DNA of 7,143 nucleotides from G039029935 sp039029935. GTDB lineage: Bacteria > Chloroflexota > Anaerolineae > Caldilineales > Caldilineaceae. Location: NCBI GenBank assembly GCA_039029935.1, contig JBCCFC010000711.1, positions 1 to 7,143 of the forward strand. Direction: 5' to 3'. Each line of letters opens with the position of its first letter. Within the stretch, counting starts at the first letter, position 1. Positions 1 to 6,415 of this stretch are shown piece by piece. The translations under genes and the position numbers were made by a program. Under the pieces are notes generated by a model. The model was not told where the DNA came from. It saw only the letters and a program-made list of their open reading frames with translations, and made no database searches.

Positions 1-31
1 CTGGAGGTCCCCACCACTCACCAACGCACCC

Positions 32-3000
32 CTACTGCGTAATCAAATTGATCAACATTTGCAAATCAAAAATATTCCACGCACCATCCCCATTTAACTC
101 GGCCCGCGCCCACTGCTCGGCGGGATAGAGCGGAGTGTCGTCCGGTGTATCGTGCAAGATCATGTTGATCAGCACCTGCAAGTCGAAGATGTTGACCGAG
201 CCGTCGCCGTTGACATCGCCATCGTCAAACACGGGATCAGTGGTGTCGGCGGCATAGACGGGATAGGGTTTGGTGAGATTGCCCACGCTGTCACGGACTT
301 GAATCCACGCCACCCGTTCCTCGTCAAAGGTCCATTGCAGCTGCGCCCCTGTGAACACCATCTCGACCACGCCATCCAACATGAGCGGGTCGTTGCTCAC
401 ATACATGGTTTCGACCGCTGAATGTTCGTCAAAGGCATAGATGTCGATGCCCCTTGTCAAGCCTGTGCCTGTCCCTGTGCCTATCGTGGCTTCGGCATAG
501 AGATGTGGCGACAGGGTGTCCAGCACATAATCCACTTTGTGAATGGCCGAGGTGTTCCCCGCCATGTCGCGGAACTGGACATAGAAATTGCCATAATACT
601 GGTCTGCATCCACCATCTCTGCTGGATAGACAGGCCAAGCAATCTCTGCGGCATAGGGTTGCCAATAGCTATGTGGATCAGTTTCGTCAAAGGTGCTGTC
701 GGTGCTGATGCGCATATCGGCCACACCGCTGAGATTGTCCCCCGCCTCCATCAAGAGCGTGAGTGTGGGTGTGTCCAAGCCAATGGCCCACTGTGCGGTG
801 GTGACGGTGGCGGTGGGTGATGACGAATCTTGGATATAGCTGGTGTTGATGACCTCGGAGACATTGCCCGCACTGTCACGGAAACGCGCATACAAGGTCT
901 TGGTGCCATCGCCTGTGCTGGGTGTCCAAGGAACCAGTGCCGAGTAATCCTGCCAGTTGGCATCGCCAAAGTCATCGCGCTCACTCAACTGCAAGGCATT
1001 CACCCCGCTGTTGTCATCTTGCACACTGAGAAAGACTTCTACGGCAGTAGTAAGCGTGTCTGTATCGGTGAGTCGTGAACGCATGGATACTGGCCCAGAC
1101 ATCACCAGCCCGGACATCACTGGTACAGATACCACTGGCAGTACTTGACTATCGCTCAAACGATAGGTGACATCACCAATGCGTGTATAGGTGGCTTGGC
1201 TGGATGATGTGCCAGCGGCCTGCACTTGGCCCTCTGTGCCCTCTGCGCCCCCTGTTGCCATCAGCTTTGCCGCCACCTCACGCACAGCCTCTGGCGGCAG
1301 GCTATCGCCAATGGTCAGGCTGTTGCCTGTGGGTGCAATCGGGTCATAGATAATGTCATCCATGTAGACGCCATGCACCGTGCCATCATCATCCTTAAAG
1401 GCCACATAGACATAGCGCGGCACGACATGTTGCCCATGCGTGGTCAGTGTCAATGTACTCGATTCGCTGTATGCCTCCCATTCAACGCCATCAAAGCCGC
1501 CATCATTGCTGACCATCATCTCGACCGCGCTGGGCGCACAGAGACGGATGCTCACAGTGGCATCGTTGGTGAAGGTGGCCGCGTTGTTGATGCTGACCTC
1601 TGGGAATTCACAGGCAGGTGCAGGTGGGTCGACAGGGGGTGGACCGGGTGGGTTCTCTGGCATATCAACGCCATCATCCAACTGTGGCGCATAGGAGGCC
1701 AGAAAACCGGGTTGCAGATGATAGCTGCCACTCTGCAAGGTGGTGACATTGTTGGGCAACCCGGGTTCACCCATCACCCCCACCATCTGATAGCTGGTAG
1801 ACGCGGCGATGCTGGCGACTGTGCCTGTGCCAATCGTGCCCGATGAGAACAGCCCGTTGACATGTAGAAAATCATCACGCCCCGGCACAACCAGTGGCAG
1901 GGCTTGGCTGGCGGCTTCATAGCCTCCATGCAGCCGATAGTTGCTGCTACGTGTGACCCCTGTGCCACCGTTGGCATTCTGCCCCGTGTCCATCACCTGC
2001 CCCACCGTGCTATGCCCTTGATAGGACCGAGAGGTGTGGGCGCCACCGCCTGCGGGTTGCATCCCGGCCAGTAGTCGATAGTTGGATGAGCGCGATTGTT
2101 GGCGGTTGACATCCAGATAAATGTCTTTGACCACCACATCCGACTCTAGCCCCACACCATCACGCACTTGGGCATAGACAGGCCACGTTTGACGGCTGAT
2201 GGCGGGGATCACCCACAAGCGTTGGGGCGCAAATGCCTCCCAATCGGTCCAGTTGCGGCCATCATTGGAGAAACGCATGGCATGAACCCCACTCCCCGCT
2301 GTGCCACTCGCAGCATCATCGGCGGTCAAGGTGAGCATAACCTCGGTCTGTGCGGTCTGTGTCATGCCGCTGTTGATGGACAGAGCCAATGTGGGTGGCA
2401 CATCGTCATAGCGCATGGCAAAGACGGTGGACCACTGCTCGGCCTCATTGTCCACCTGATCCACGCTGCGGATGCGCAGATAGCCCCGACAGACCGTGTT
2501 TGCCGCACAGAGGGCATCGCCTGATTGCAGGGTCGGGTTGGCAGTGAAATTGCTGGTTGTGCCATCGGGATCGTTGCCCCAATAGGTGTAGTAGCCCTTG
2601 ATGCCCGCCCCTTCATCATGCGGCACAGGCCAAGTGAAATTGGGCGCAGTCGTCACCCGTTGCCATGTATCGCTTTTGATCCCCGCTGCATGGGTGGCCT
2701 CCTCTGGATTCTCTGGCCGTGTGCCATCATAGCGATAGGTGAAGAGCGTGGTCCAGTTGCTATAGTTGCCCGCCCGGTCACGGGTCCGCATCCGCAGATA
2801 GTGGGTTCCTGTACGCACCCCATTGGCCTGTGGTGTCCATGTCAGTGACTCACCCGCAAGCATTGTTTTTTGTGGATTGGTGCTGTTGGCATTGGTGCCA
2901 AAGGTAAGCTGATACAGTGCAAGCCCCGACAGGTTATCGCTGGCCGCGTTCCATGTGAAGGCGGGCGTATTGTGATCGCCCTGCCATTGACCGCTGACAA

Positions 3001-4978
3001 CACCGTTGCTCTCCTGCACAGAGGTCGGCAGTGTGGGTGGTCTGCGGTCAATCTGAAAACTGACCGAGCGTTGATTTTCCTGATTGCCCACGTTGTCAAT
3101 GGCATAGTAATCAACAGTGTATCGACCATCTTCACTTTCCGTGAAGTCAGCTTGACGACCTTGACTCGTTTTCCAACCTTTTGGTTCCCCATCTTCGATG
3201 ATTTGATAGCGGACCTCCTTGACATCAGCACCTACACTGCCTGTTTTCCCATCCGTTGCCAACAGCGAAACTGCCACTGGCTGCGTAAACCATTCCGGCC
3301 ACAGACGGCTAGAGCTTTCATTATTGAGCGTTCGCGTCGTCGTTGGTGCAGCCCTGTCAATGTTGAGCGTGACCTTTCGGCTCGGGTCCACATTCCCCTC
3401 ATCATCATAGGCCACAAAATAGACCGTGACCTTGCCCGTCATGCCAGAGCGTGTATAGGTCCAGTTGTTGCCCGAACGCGAGGCGGTGCTGCCCCCTGTG
3501 CCACATGTATTGCCACTACCACTGGACGCATTACAGCGAAATTCCACACGGTCAAGATTACCCTCGGCATCAGTGGCCGTGCCTGTAAACGTCCAGTCGG
3601 TTTCGTTCTCAAGGATGGAACTACTTGTGTTGCCGTTGGATGCACTGAAGGTGATCTCAGGTGGGTTGGCGTCTTTGATGGTGAAAGTTCTGGTTTCGCT
3701 CCAGCCACTTTCAGCACCATCGCTATCTATGGCTTTGACTTTCCATGTATAGTCTCCAAATTTGTCATTTAGTGAGGATGAATGCCAACATGTTTGGTCT
3801 AGCCAACCACTATCAATCGAGTCTTCTCCATTGATTTCTACTTTGAATTCGACTCTATCGTTATTAGGATCGCCATTATTTTTCCAGCAAAGTTCTGGCA
3901 TTTGATTTGGCTCATTATGGTCATTAGACGGCCTGATTAAACTTGGAGTGTGAGGTGGCTCGTTGGGGTCCACTGTGTCACTACTATTCTCTGATGTATA
4001 TACGCCAGCAGAAAGTTCACTCCATGTTGATTCAACAAAGTCCACAGAACCCTGAGTATTTGTCCAAGGTGCAAGATTTGGATTAGTAGAATCGGTCAAA
4101 GTGCCGTGGCCTGATGACACCATATAATGTAAATGCTGAGGTGTCCCATTGTTACTACATGACCAACCTGTCGCTCCCTCTTGTCCCAGTCGAGTACCAT
4201 AATCTACCTGTTGGTTGACCGACACTGTAGCACTTTTGTAAGCAAGATGGACATACCATGAGTACTCATTGGGGCCATGTTCAATGATGATCATGTTTGC
4301 TTTACTCCAATAAGAAGAATCACAACCACCTTGATTACTGCTATCTTTCACGAAAATAACCTTACCAGGTTTAGATGCATAAACATCACCAATAGCCGCA
4401 CCTCCATGTATATCAAAATCAACTTGATTGTAATGGCCCTCACCTCCATTCTTTCGGATTAAATGGGCTTTGTCATCTTCTTTCCATGGGAATTTATGTC
4501 CATTGAAATTGCGCACACCTCGTTCTTGAATGGGCTGCATGAAGAACAGTTTTGTATTTTCGTCAAGCAGCTCTTCTGGGAATTGTTCTAATTTCTCGTT
4601 GTAAACGCTAGGTTGAACTATTACGGGGTTTAGGACATTCCAACCCCTATCAGCATCATATCGCCCTAACAACATAAATGCATGGTGATGGTCATAAACA
4701 GTACCCTCACCAACTGAATGTTTTTTTTCGAATACAGCATAGGCCCACTCATCAAGATGCTCTAGTTGTGTAATTTGCAAAGCCGGGTCTGCCATTTGCC
4801 CTAGTGCTATAGTGAAAGCATTTGCAACATCAGCTTCTTCAACATGATTGTTGATGCTTGGGCTATCACTATTCGTCTGTTCTTGCCCGCTACTTATATA
4901 CGGAATTCCCACCAATCCAAAAACAACCAACAGCCACAAGCAGACACGAGCAGCATTGTAAATTCGTGTTTGTAGCAT
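32..4978 (-). CDS. Secreted M23-family metallopeptidase with Ig/FN3-like modules and C-terminal dockerin
   Basis: Probable extracellular zinc peptidase acting on peptidoglycan or another glycine-rich peptide. A signal peptide covers residues 1-30 (R5, R11, hydrophobic 12-25). Residues 60-125 form a small WAY...GW module often seen before M23 domains in Chloroflexota. The M23 domain lies at about 150-312 with H182 and D187, WYVHL (H244) and HLH (H282, H284), so all expected zinc-site residues are present. C219 and C274 could pair. Residues 341-435 are FN3-like (C364, C397). Ig/FN3-like modules follow at about 437-957, a YRL module at 961-1094, a Pro-rich linker at 1106-1121, an Ig module at 1122-1216, a low-complexity linker at 1217-1305 and three Ig modules to 1580. 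A dockerin occupies 1586-1648, implying docking to a cohesin not in this window. The ATG is set by AAGGAG six bases upstream and the signal peptide. GC drops sharply in the part encoding residues 1-420. The true substrate is unknown. Confidence 0.95.
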   Translation of the reverse strand: MLQTRIYNAARVCLWLLVVFGLVGIPYISSGQEQTNSDSPSINNHVEEADVANAFTIALGQMADPALQITQLEHLDEWAYAVFEKKHSVGEGTVYDHHHAFMLLGRYDADRGWNVLNPVIVQPSVYNEKLEQFPEELLDENTKLFFMQPIQERGVRNFNGHKFPWKEDDKAHLIRKNGGEGHYNQVDFDIHGGAAIGDVYASKPGKVIFVKDSSNQGGCDSSYWSKANMIIIEHGPNEYSWYVHLAYKSATVSVNQQVDYGTRLGQEGATGWSCSNNGTPQHLHYMVSSGHGTLTDSTNPNLAPWTNTQGSVDFVESTWSELSAGVYTSENSSDTVDPNEPPHTPSLIRPSNDHNEPNQMPELCWKNNGDPNNDRVEFKVEINGEDSIDSGWLDQTCWHSSSLNDKFGDYTWKVKAIDSDGAESGWSETRTFTIKDANPPEITFSASNGNTSSSILENETDWTFTGTATDAEGNLDRVEFRCNASSGSGNTCGTGGSTASRSGNNWTYTRSGMTGKVTVYFVAYDDEGNVDPSRKVTLNIDRAAPTTTRTLNNESSSRLWPEWFTQPVAVSLLATDGKTGSVGADVKEVRYQIIEDGEPKGWKTSQGRQADFTESEDGRYTVDYYAIDNVGNQENQRSVSFQIDRRPPTLPTSVQESNGVVSGQWQGDHNTPAFTWNAASDNLSGLALYQLTFGTNANSTNPQKTMLAGESLTWTPQANGVRTGTHYLRMRTRDRAGNYSNWTTLFTYRYDGTRPENPEEATHAAGIKSDTWQRVTTAPNFTWPVPHDEGAGIKGYYTYWGNDPDGTTSNFTANPTLQSGDALCAANTVCRGYLRIRSVDQVDNEAEQWSTVFAMRYDDVPPTLALSINSGMTQTAQTEVMLTLTADDAASGTAGSGVHAMRFSNDGRNWTDWEAFAPQRLWVIPAISRQTWPVYAQVRDGVGLESDVVVKDIYLDVNRQQSRSSNYRLLAGMQPAGGGAHTSRSYQGHSTVGQVMDTGQNANGGTGVTRSSNYRLHGGYEAASQALPLVVPGRDDFLHVNGLFSSGTIGTGTVASIAASTSYQMVGVMGEPGLPNNVTTLQSGSYHLQPGFLASYAPQLDDGVDMPENPPGPPPVDPPAPACEFPEVSINNAATFTNDATVSIRLCAPSAVEMMVSNDGGFDGVEWEAYSESSTLTLTTHGQHVVPRYVYVAFKDDDGTVHGVYMDDIIYDPIAPTGNSLTIGDSLPPEAVREVAAKLMATGGAEGTEGQVQAAGTSSSQATYTRIGDVTYRLSDSQVLPVVSVPVMSGLVMSGPVSMRSRLTDTDTLTTAVEVFLSVQDDNSGVNALQLSERDDFGDANWQDYSALVPWTPSTGDGTKTLYARFRDSAGNVSEVINTSYIQDSSSPTATVTTAQWAIGLDTPTLTLLMEAGDNLSGVADMRISTDSTFDETDPHSYWQPYAAEIAWPVYPAEMVDADQYYGNFYVQFRDMAGNTSAIHKVDYVLDTLSPHLYAEATIGTGTGTGLTRGIDIYAFDEHSAVETMYVSNDPLMLDGVVEMVFTGAQLQWTFDEERVAWIQVRDSVGNLTKPYPVYAADTTDPVFDDGDVNGDGSVNIFDLQVLINMILHDTPDDTPLYPAEQWARAELNGDGAWNIFDLQMLINLITQ
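35..223 (-). other. Type I-like dockerin domain coding segment
   Basis: Residues 1586-1648 hold two near-identical calcium-loop/helix halves. The first, DVNGDGSVNIFDLQVLINMI, has D1588, N1590, D1592 and D1599. The second, ELNGDGAWNIFDLQMLINLI, has E1627, N1629, D1631 and D1638. They are separated by about 18 residues. Dockerins bind cohesins in calcium-dependent protein assemblies. The protein ends two residues after the second helix, as is usual. Confidence 0.9.
1064..1330 (-). other. Low-complexity Ala/Gly/Ser/Val linker within the Ig array
   Basis: Residues 1217-1305 break the regular Ig spacing. They are rich in Ala, Gly, Ser, Thr and Val and include GGAEGTEGQVQAAGTSSSQ (1243-1261) and a run of VMSG-type pentapeptides. 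No fold is recognised; it looks like an expanded flexible loop or linker. Confidence 0.6.
1089..1148 (-). repeat. 15-bp in-frame tandem repeat, about 3.6 copies
   Basis: Plus-strand units are ACTGGCCCAGACATC (1089-1103), ACCAGCCCGGACATC (1104-1118), ACTGGTACAGATACC (1119-1133) and a decayed unit from 1134. Fifteen bases equal five codons, so copies add pentapeptides of the VMSGP/VMSGL type without changing frame. This is a likely slippage site for linker length. Confidence 0.7.
1694..2098 (-). repeat. Duplicated SxxYxLxxG module inside the M23/dockerin protein
   Basis: Residues 961-1094 contain two diverged copies of one pattern. Copy one runs from RSSNYRLLAG (963-972) through SYQGHSTVGQ to RSSNYRLHGGY (1010-1020). 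Copy two runs from TSYQMVGVMGEPG (1061-1073) to SGSYHLQPGF (1083-1092). This resembles the 'SYxLxGTIGQP ... GNYxLxGGFW' repeat of many Chloroflexota and Planctomycetota surface proteins, here placed between Ig-like modules. The role is unknown. Confidence 0.7.
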
Positions 4979-4984
4979 TATTTT

Positions 4985-4990
4985 CTCCTT
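4985..4990 (-). promoter_or_regulatory. Ribosome binding site of the M23/dockerin gene
   Basis: On the minus strand this reads AAGGAG, followed by the six-base spacer AAAATA and then ATG at 4978. It is a near-ideal Shine-Dalgarno site and fixes the start codon. Confidence 0.85.
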
Positions 4991-5060
4991 ATGGATGCGA
5001 ATGAGACAATCGCCAACCTGCGTTGCTCAACCGCAATCCCTTCTCTATCGTCAATGACTA

Positions 5061-5088
5061 TCTATAGGCCATAATCCTGCGTGACCAA
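5061..5088 (-). promoter_or_regulatory. Weak sigma-70-like promoter candidate before the M23/dockerin gene
   Basis: On the minus strand TTGGTC is followed after 16 bases by TATAGA, about 85 bases upstream of the ATG. The match to TTGACA/TATAAT is partial (3/6 and 4/6), so this is only the best candidate seen, not a firm call. Confidence 0.15.
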
Positions 5089-5155
5089 GACCTTCGGGAG
5101 GTGGACGCCGAGATCATCATGCGCACATACACACCCGACCCACCTCCCGAAGGTC
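5089..5155. repeat. 16-bp perfect inverted repeat with 35-base loop
   Basis: GACCTTCGGGAGGTGG at 5089-5104 is the exact reverse complement of 5140-5155. Each arm is itself partly palindromic (ACCT...AGGT), so either one long stem or two short hairpins can form. It begins the structured block between the two genes. Confidence 0.8.
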
Positions 5156-5173
5156 GGCTCCATGTGTGGACTC

Positions 5174-5196
5174 GCCTTGGGTTCAAACCACAAGGC
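5174..5196. repeat. Nine-pair hairpin with tetraloop
   Basis: GCCTTGGGT (5174-5182) pairs with ACC (5187-5189) and CAAGGC (5191-5196), leaving A5190 as a bulge and TCAA as the loop. All pairs are Watson-Crick on either strand. Confidence 0.65.
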
Positions 5197-5205
5197 TACC
5201 CAAAA

Positions 5206-5299
5206 CGTCGGGTTGAAATCCAACGCTGATAGGCAAAGCTTGCTAAAGCAGGCTCGAATCACCGCATGTACGTCAGATTGAAACCCAACGCTGATAGGC
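5206..5299. repeat. Two direct copies of a 29-bp repeat, 65 bp apart
   Basis: Positions 5206-5234 and 5271-5299 match at 26 of 29 bases, sharing a core of CCAACGCTGATAGGC. All three differences are transitions (G/A, G/A, T/C). The second copy runs into the terminator hairpin at 5296. The intervening 36 bases contain the 5237-5254 hairpin. Confidence 0.75.
5237..5254 (+). repeat. Seven-pair hairpin with TAAA loop
   Basis: AGCTTGC (5237-5243) pairs with GCAGGCT (5248-5254) around a TAAA loop, including one G-T pair on the plus strand. It lies between the two direct repeats. Confidence 0.5.
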
Positions 5300-5317
5300 C
5301 AAAGTGGGCCTTTTTTT
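5296..5317 (+). terminator. Plus-strand intrinsic terminator without an obvious gene
   Basis: AGGCC (5296-5300), loop AAAGTG, GGCCT (5307-5311), then an unbroken T run to 5317. The stem is short (5 bp) but GC-rich and directly followed by seven T. No T run follows it on the minus strand, so it would stop rightward transcription only, antisense to the leader between the two genes. Confidence 0.55.
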
Positions 5318-5405
5318 ACATCACGCGTCGCCCCTCTATAGAACCACCCATCTACGGCGGTTTGGGTTTGCCAGATAGTCATATCCTGTTCAATCAATAA
5401 TCGGT

Positions 5406-6353
5406 TTATAACCCCGCAGTAACGGTACATTTACGACCAAAACGGCTATCACTGTTATAAATACCAAACTTGATGGGTATAGCCCATGAACCTTCACCTG
5501 TAAAAATGACTTGGATGTTAATATCCCCGCCAGCAAAATCTGCAACTTGACCATGGATCACATAGTCATCTTCATTTTCGCCAAAAATGTGGGTAGGCAT
5601 CTTAGCAATCAAGTCACCAGCCCCTGTTGCTAAACTAACAGTGCCAGGCACAGCTCTAGTAGGGTGTCTCTTGGCGATAAATGAACAATAAATGGTCATA
5701 TCACCAGCAGGGACATCCGTCAGCGCAAAGTTGCTCAACCGTATTCCCCTATCATCTGATGTCAGGTCATGATATTCATTGTCATCCAGATAATAGGTTG
5801 TAGTGGCCAGCTTCTCATTTGTAATACTGCCATCCGGCACAGTCAACGCCTGCACCGCAAACGGCACACTGCCCAACTGCACACGTGGGGCCATCTCCTC
5901 ATCCGTCGCCACTGTGATGCCCAAGAACAGGTTGTCATTGCCCGTAATCACGCTCTGGTCAATCGGTGTCAAACTGCCCAACATCACGTTAAACAGCCCA
6001 TCGCTCACCTGCACACCACTCGAACCTGTCCAATGTTCAGTCCAAAGCGGCGCACCACCTGTGACATTGGCGTAGAGATTGAAGCTCATGTTCACCGTGT
6101 CGGTTACGGGTGTGCCATCGGTGCCAGCCAAGCGACCTTGGTACGGGATTGTGCCTGTCGATTGTGCTTGCTGTGCAGTGGGCGCCGCCAGTAATTGCAG
6201 CACCCCGTTGTTCTGCCCCCACACCAGCCCACCGATGATGAGCAAGGTGAATAGCACATTGCCCGGTGTCGGCAACCACCGTTGTGATTGGTATCCCCAA
6301 TTCAACTTGGGAATTTGCAAGTTCAAATTAATCTCATGTTTATCGTGTTGCAT
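5406..6353 (-). CDS. Exported or membrane-anchored IPYQGRL-module protein with unknown C-terminal domain
   Basis: This 315-residue protein has an unusually long basic/polar N-terminus (1-30) and one hydrophobic segment (about 31-45), which is either a late signal peptide or a membrane anchor; AQQAQS at 60-65 could mark a processed junction. Residues 68-168 form a module recognised from many Chloroflexota and other environmental surface proteins: IPYQGRL, NMSFNLY, PLWTEHW, VSDGLFNVMLG, LFLGI, and PR.QLGSVPFAVQA. Its biochemical role is not known. PDGSITNEKLA at 173-183 resembles linkers in phage tail fibres and similar surface proteins. Residues 185-315 match nothing I recognise; they look beta-rich, with C223 and C309 possibly paired. 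The start is supported by GAGGAG five bases upstream. It lies upstream of the peptidase gene in the same direction, 427 bases away. The C-terminal half is AT-richer than the N-terminal half. The CDS is sure; function is not. Confidence 0.93.
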   Translation of the reverse strand: MQHDKHEINLNLQIPKLNWGYQSQRWLPTPGNVLFTLLIIGGLVWGQNNGVLQLLAAPTAQQAQSTGTIPYQGRLAGTDGTPVTDTVNMSFNLYANVTGGAPLWTEHWTGSSGVQVSDGLFNVMLGSLTPIDQSVITGNDNLFLGITVATDEEMAPRVQLGSVPFAVQALTVPDGSITNEKLATTTYYLDDNEYHDLTSDDRGIRLSNFALTDVPAGDMTIYCSFIAKRHPTRAVPGTVSLATGAGDLIAKMPTHIFGENEDDYVIHGQVADFAGGDINIQVIFTGEGSWAIPIKFGIYNSDSRFGRKCTVTAGL

Positions 6354-6358
6354 ACGTT

Positions 6359-6364
6359 CTCCTC
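6359..6364 (-). promoter_or_regulatory. Ribosome binding site of the IPYQGRL-module gene
   Basis: On the minus strand this reads GAGGAG, followed by the five-base spacer AACGT and then ATG at 6353. It supports the upstream start even though this gives a long polar segment before the hydrophobic stretch. Confidence 0.8.
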
Positions 6365-6384
6365 GTGTATCAAAAAACTATGGC

Positions 6385-6398
6385 GGACAAGGATGTCC
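6385..6398. repeat. Short hairpin in the leader of the IPYQGRL-module gene
   Basis: GGACA (6385-6389) and TGTCC (6394-6398) are exact complements around AGGA. It sits about 32 bases upstream of the start codon of the 315-residue gene. Confidence 0.45.
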
Positions 6399-6415
6399 AC
6401 ACCACAAATCAGTAT

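Larger units (their letters stand above)
5089..5317 (+). ncRNA. Candidate structured RNA ending in an intrinsic terminator
   Basis: In about 230 bases the plus strand shows four successive stems (5089-5155, 5174-5196, 5237-5254, 5296-5311), the last followed by a T run. No protein gene explains them. No clear promoter was found on the plus strand, and the same stems could instead be decayed repetitive DNA. Inference only. Confidence 0.25.

Noticed and set aside
1226..1846. 206-residue plus-strand open frame opposite the large gene
   Set aside because: Shadow of the real minus-strand gene: residue composition is unnatural (many Cys, His, Ile, Arg) and there is no ribosome binding site.
2870..3772. 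300-residue plus-strand open frame opposite the large gene
   Set aside because: Shadow frame; the minus strand here encodes clear Ig-like modules with conserved WS, RD and GN motifs.
5206..5299. CRISPR array
   Set aside because: Only two imperfect repeat copies, no third unit at the 65-bp spacing on either side, a hairpin and stop-like remnants in the single interval, and no cas genes.
5062..5430. 122-residue minus-strand open frame overlapping the end of the 315-residue gene
   Set aside because: Its sequence is made almost wholly of the inverted and direct repeats, it has no good ribosome binding site and no recognisable family.
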